This document shows positions 43,947 to 44,281 of a stretch of 44,281 nucleotides of DNA, in pieces (the first letter of the stretch is position 1; each line of letters starts with the position of its first letter). The notes under the pieces are model-generated. The model made no database searches, was not told the origin of the DNA, and saw nothing but the letters and a program-made list of their open reading frames with translations. Position numbers and translations under genes: made by a program. The stretch spans positions 13,313 to 57,593 of the forward strand of contig NZ_FOIN01000013.1 of the NCBI RefSeq assembly GCF_900102365.1. Direction: 5' to 3'. This DNA comes from Thomasclavelia cocleata. Lineage in GTDB: Bacteria; Bacillota_I; Bacilli_A; Erysipelotrichales; Coprobacillaceae.

Positions 43947-43975
43947 GTTATGAAAAAATTTCATTTTTTCATAAC
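43947..43975. repeat. Perfect 13-bp inverted repeat at the transposase end
   Basis: GTTATGAAAAAAT and ATTTTTTCATAAC around TTC, overlapping the transposase stop codon. It could stop transcription into or out of the element. Confidence 0.65.
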
Positions 43976-44281
43976 TAGAATTCCATAGTTGATTCTATGT
44001 AGTAATCAAAAGCTTCATCAAGCAGGATATTCCATTTATTTGGCATATTATGTGTCTTTTTTAAACAGTCAAGCTGTACAGGCGGTTTATATCCTAAAGT
44101 TGTATGGTTTCTTAAAAAGTTAAAGTATGTTGTAAACAGACACATGAAGTCATTGGCACCTGCAAGCGTGTTGAAACCATTTTTTACAGCATATGAATAC
44201 TGAAATGTTCGATTTAAACGTTCAATAATTTGTTTGGCAGGACGATGTTTCTTTGATACTGGATCATCATTCGTAAGACCA
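43975..44281 (-). CDS. DDE-type transposase, C-terminal part (5' end beyond window)
   Basis: The last 102 codons of a transposase whose start lies past the right edge. The visible part, NDDPVSKKHRPAKQIIERLN then FLRNHTTLGYKPPVQL, is the end of an integrase-core (rve-like) DDE domain: the E of IIERLNRTF is a plausible final catalytic glutamate, and N-RNHTTLGY-PP is the usual terminal motif. The IS family cannot be decided from this piece. DNA from about 43920 onward would be the element end; GGTAGTGTCAAAT at 43932 may be in the terminal repeat. G+C is higher than in neighbouring genes, which suggests import. Confidence 0.8.
   Translation of the reverse strand, partial: GLTNDDPVSKKHRPAKQIIERLNRTFQYSYAVKNGFNTLAGANDFMCLFTTYFNFLRNHTTLGYKPPVQLDCLKKTHNMPNKWNILLDEAFDYYIESTMEF

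Noticed and set aside
1-44281. tRNA genes, rRNA genes and CRISPR arrays
   Set aside because: No cloverleaf-like segment, rRNA-like stretch or regularly spaced short repeats were recognised by eye on either strand.

Overview
The window is about 44 kb of very AT-rich, low-GC Firmicute chromosome. A spore-coat-like gene, Firmicute gene orders (gmk, priA-rsmB-rlmN-prpC-prkC-rsgA-rpe-thiN), CIRCE boxes, LicT-type antitermination and large FIVAR-bearing secreted glycosidases together suggest a gut spore-former of the Erysipelotrichia / Clostridium ramosum kind. That placement is inferred from gene content and style, not from a search.

Layout. 1-4472 is the 5' part of a giant secreted GH88/105-type glycosidase gene (minus strand) that runs off the left edge; a perfect CcpA cre box and a 25-bp inverted repeat lie upstream. 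deoC follows, and its 5' leader is interrupted by a complete IS110-family element (about 5408-7063) whose left noncoding end may encode a bridge RNA. 7080-11328 is an RNA-modification/cell-wall operon (rsmE, an unknown gene, mtaB, a MurE-like ligase), then a YihY-type membrane protein and clpB under two CIRCE operators. 15145-16410 holds the remnant of an aspartate-aminotransferase-like gene and an Rpn/PDDEXK nuclease gene whose ribosome-binding site is buried in a long hairpin. A reverse rubrerythrin with a PerR-like box follows.

17573-30115 is the most distinctive part: a secreted GH84 beta-N-acetylglucosaminidase, a BglG/LicT antiterminator, a PTS EIICB permease, an unlinked PTS EIIA and a secreted GH51-like glycosidase. 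The GH84, EIIA and GH51-like genes each have a strong sigma-A promoter followed by a LicT-type RAT site overlapping an intrinsic terminator. This looks like one antitermination regulon coupling sugar uptake to production of cell-surface glycosidases. All three large exoenzymes carry related FIVAR stalks, and the two complete ones end in KTGD/KTSD-like surface-anchoring tails.

30202-39474 is the housekeeping operon priA-rsmB-rlmN-prpC-prkC-rsgA-rpe-thiN. Upstream are a YdcF-like gene, yjdF with a structured, probably riboswitch-containing leader, a small membrane protein and gmk. The divergent rqcH gene, a CotD-like coat gene with a mother-cell-type promoter, and the 3' end of a DDE transposase close the window. 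No tRNA, rRNA or CRISPR array was recognised.
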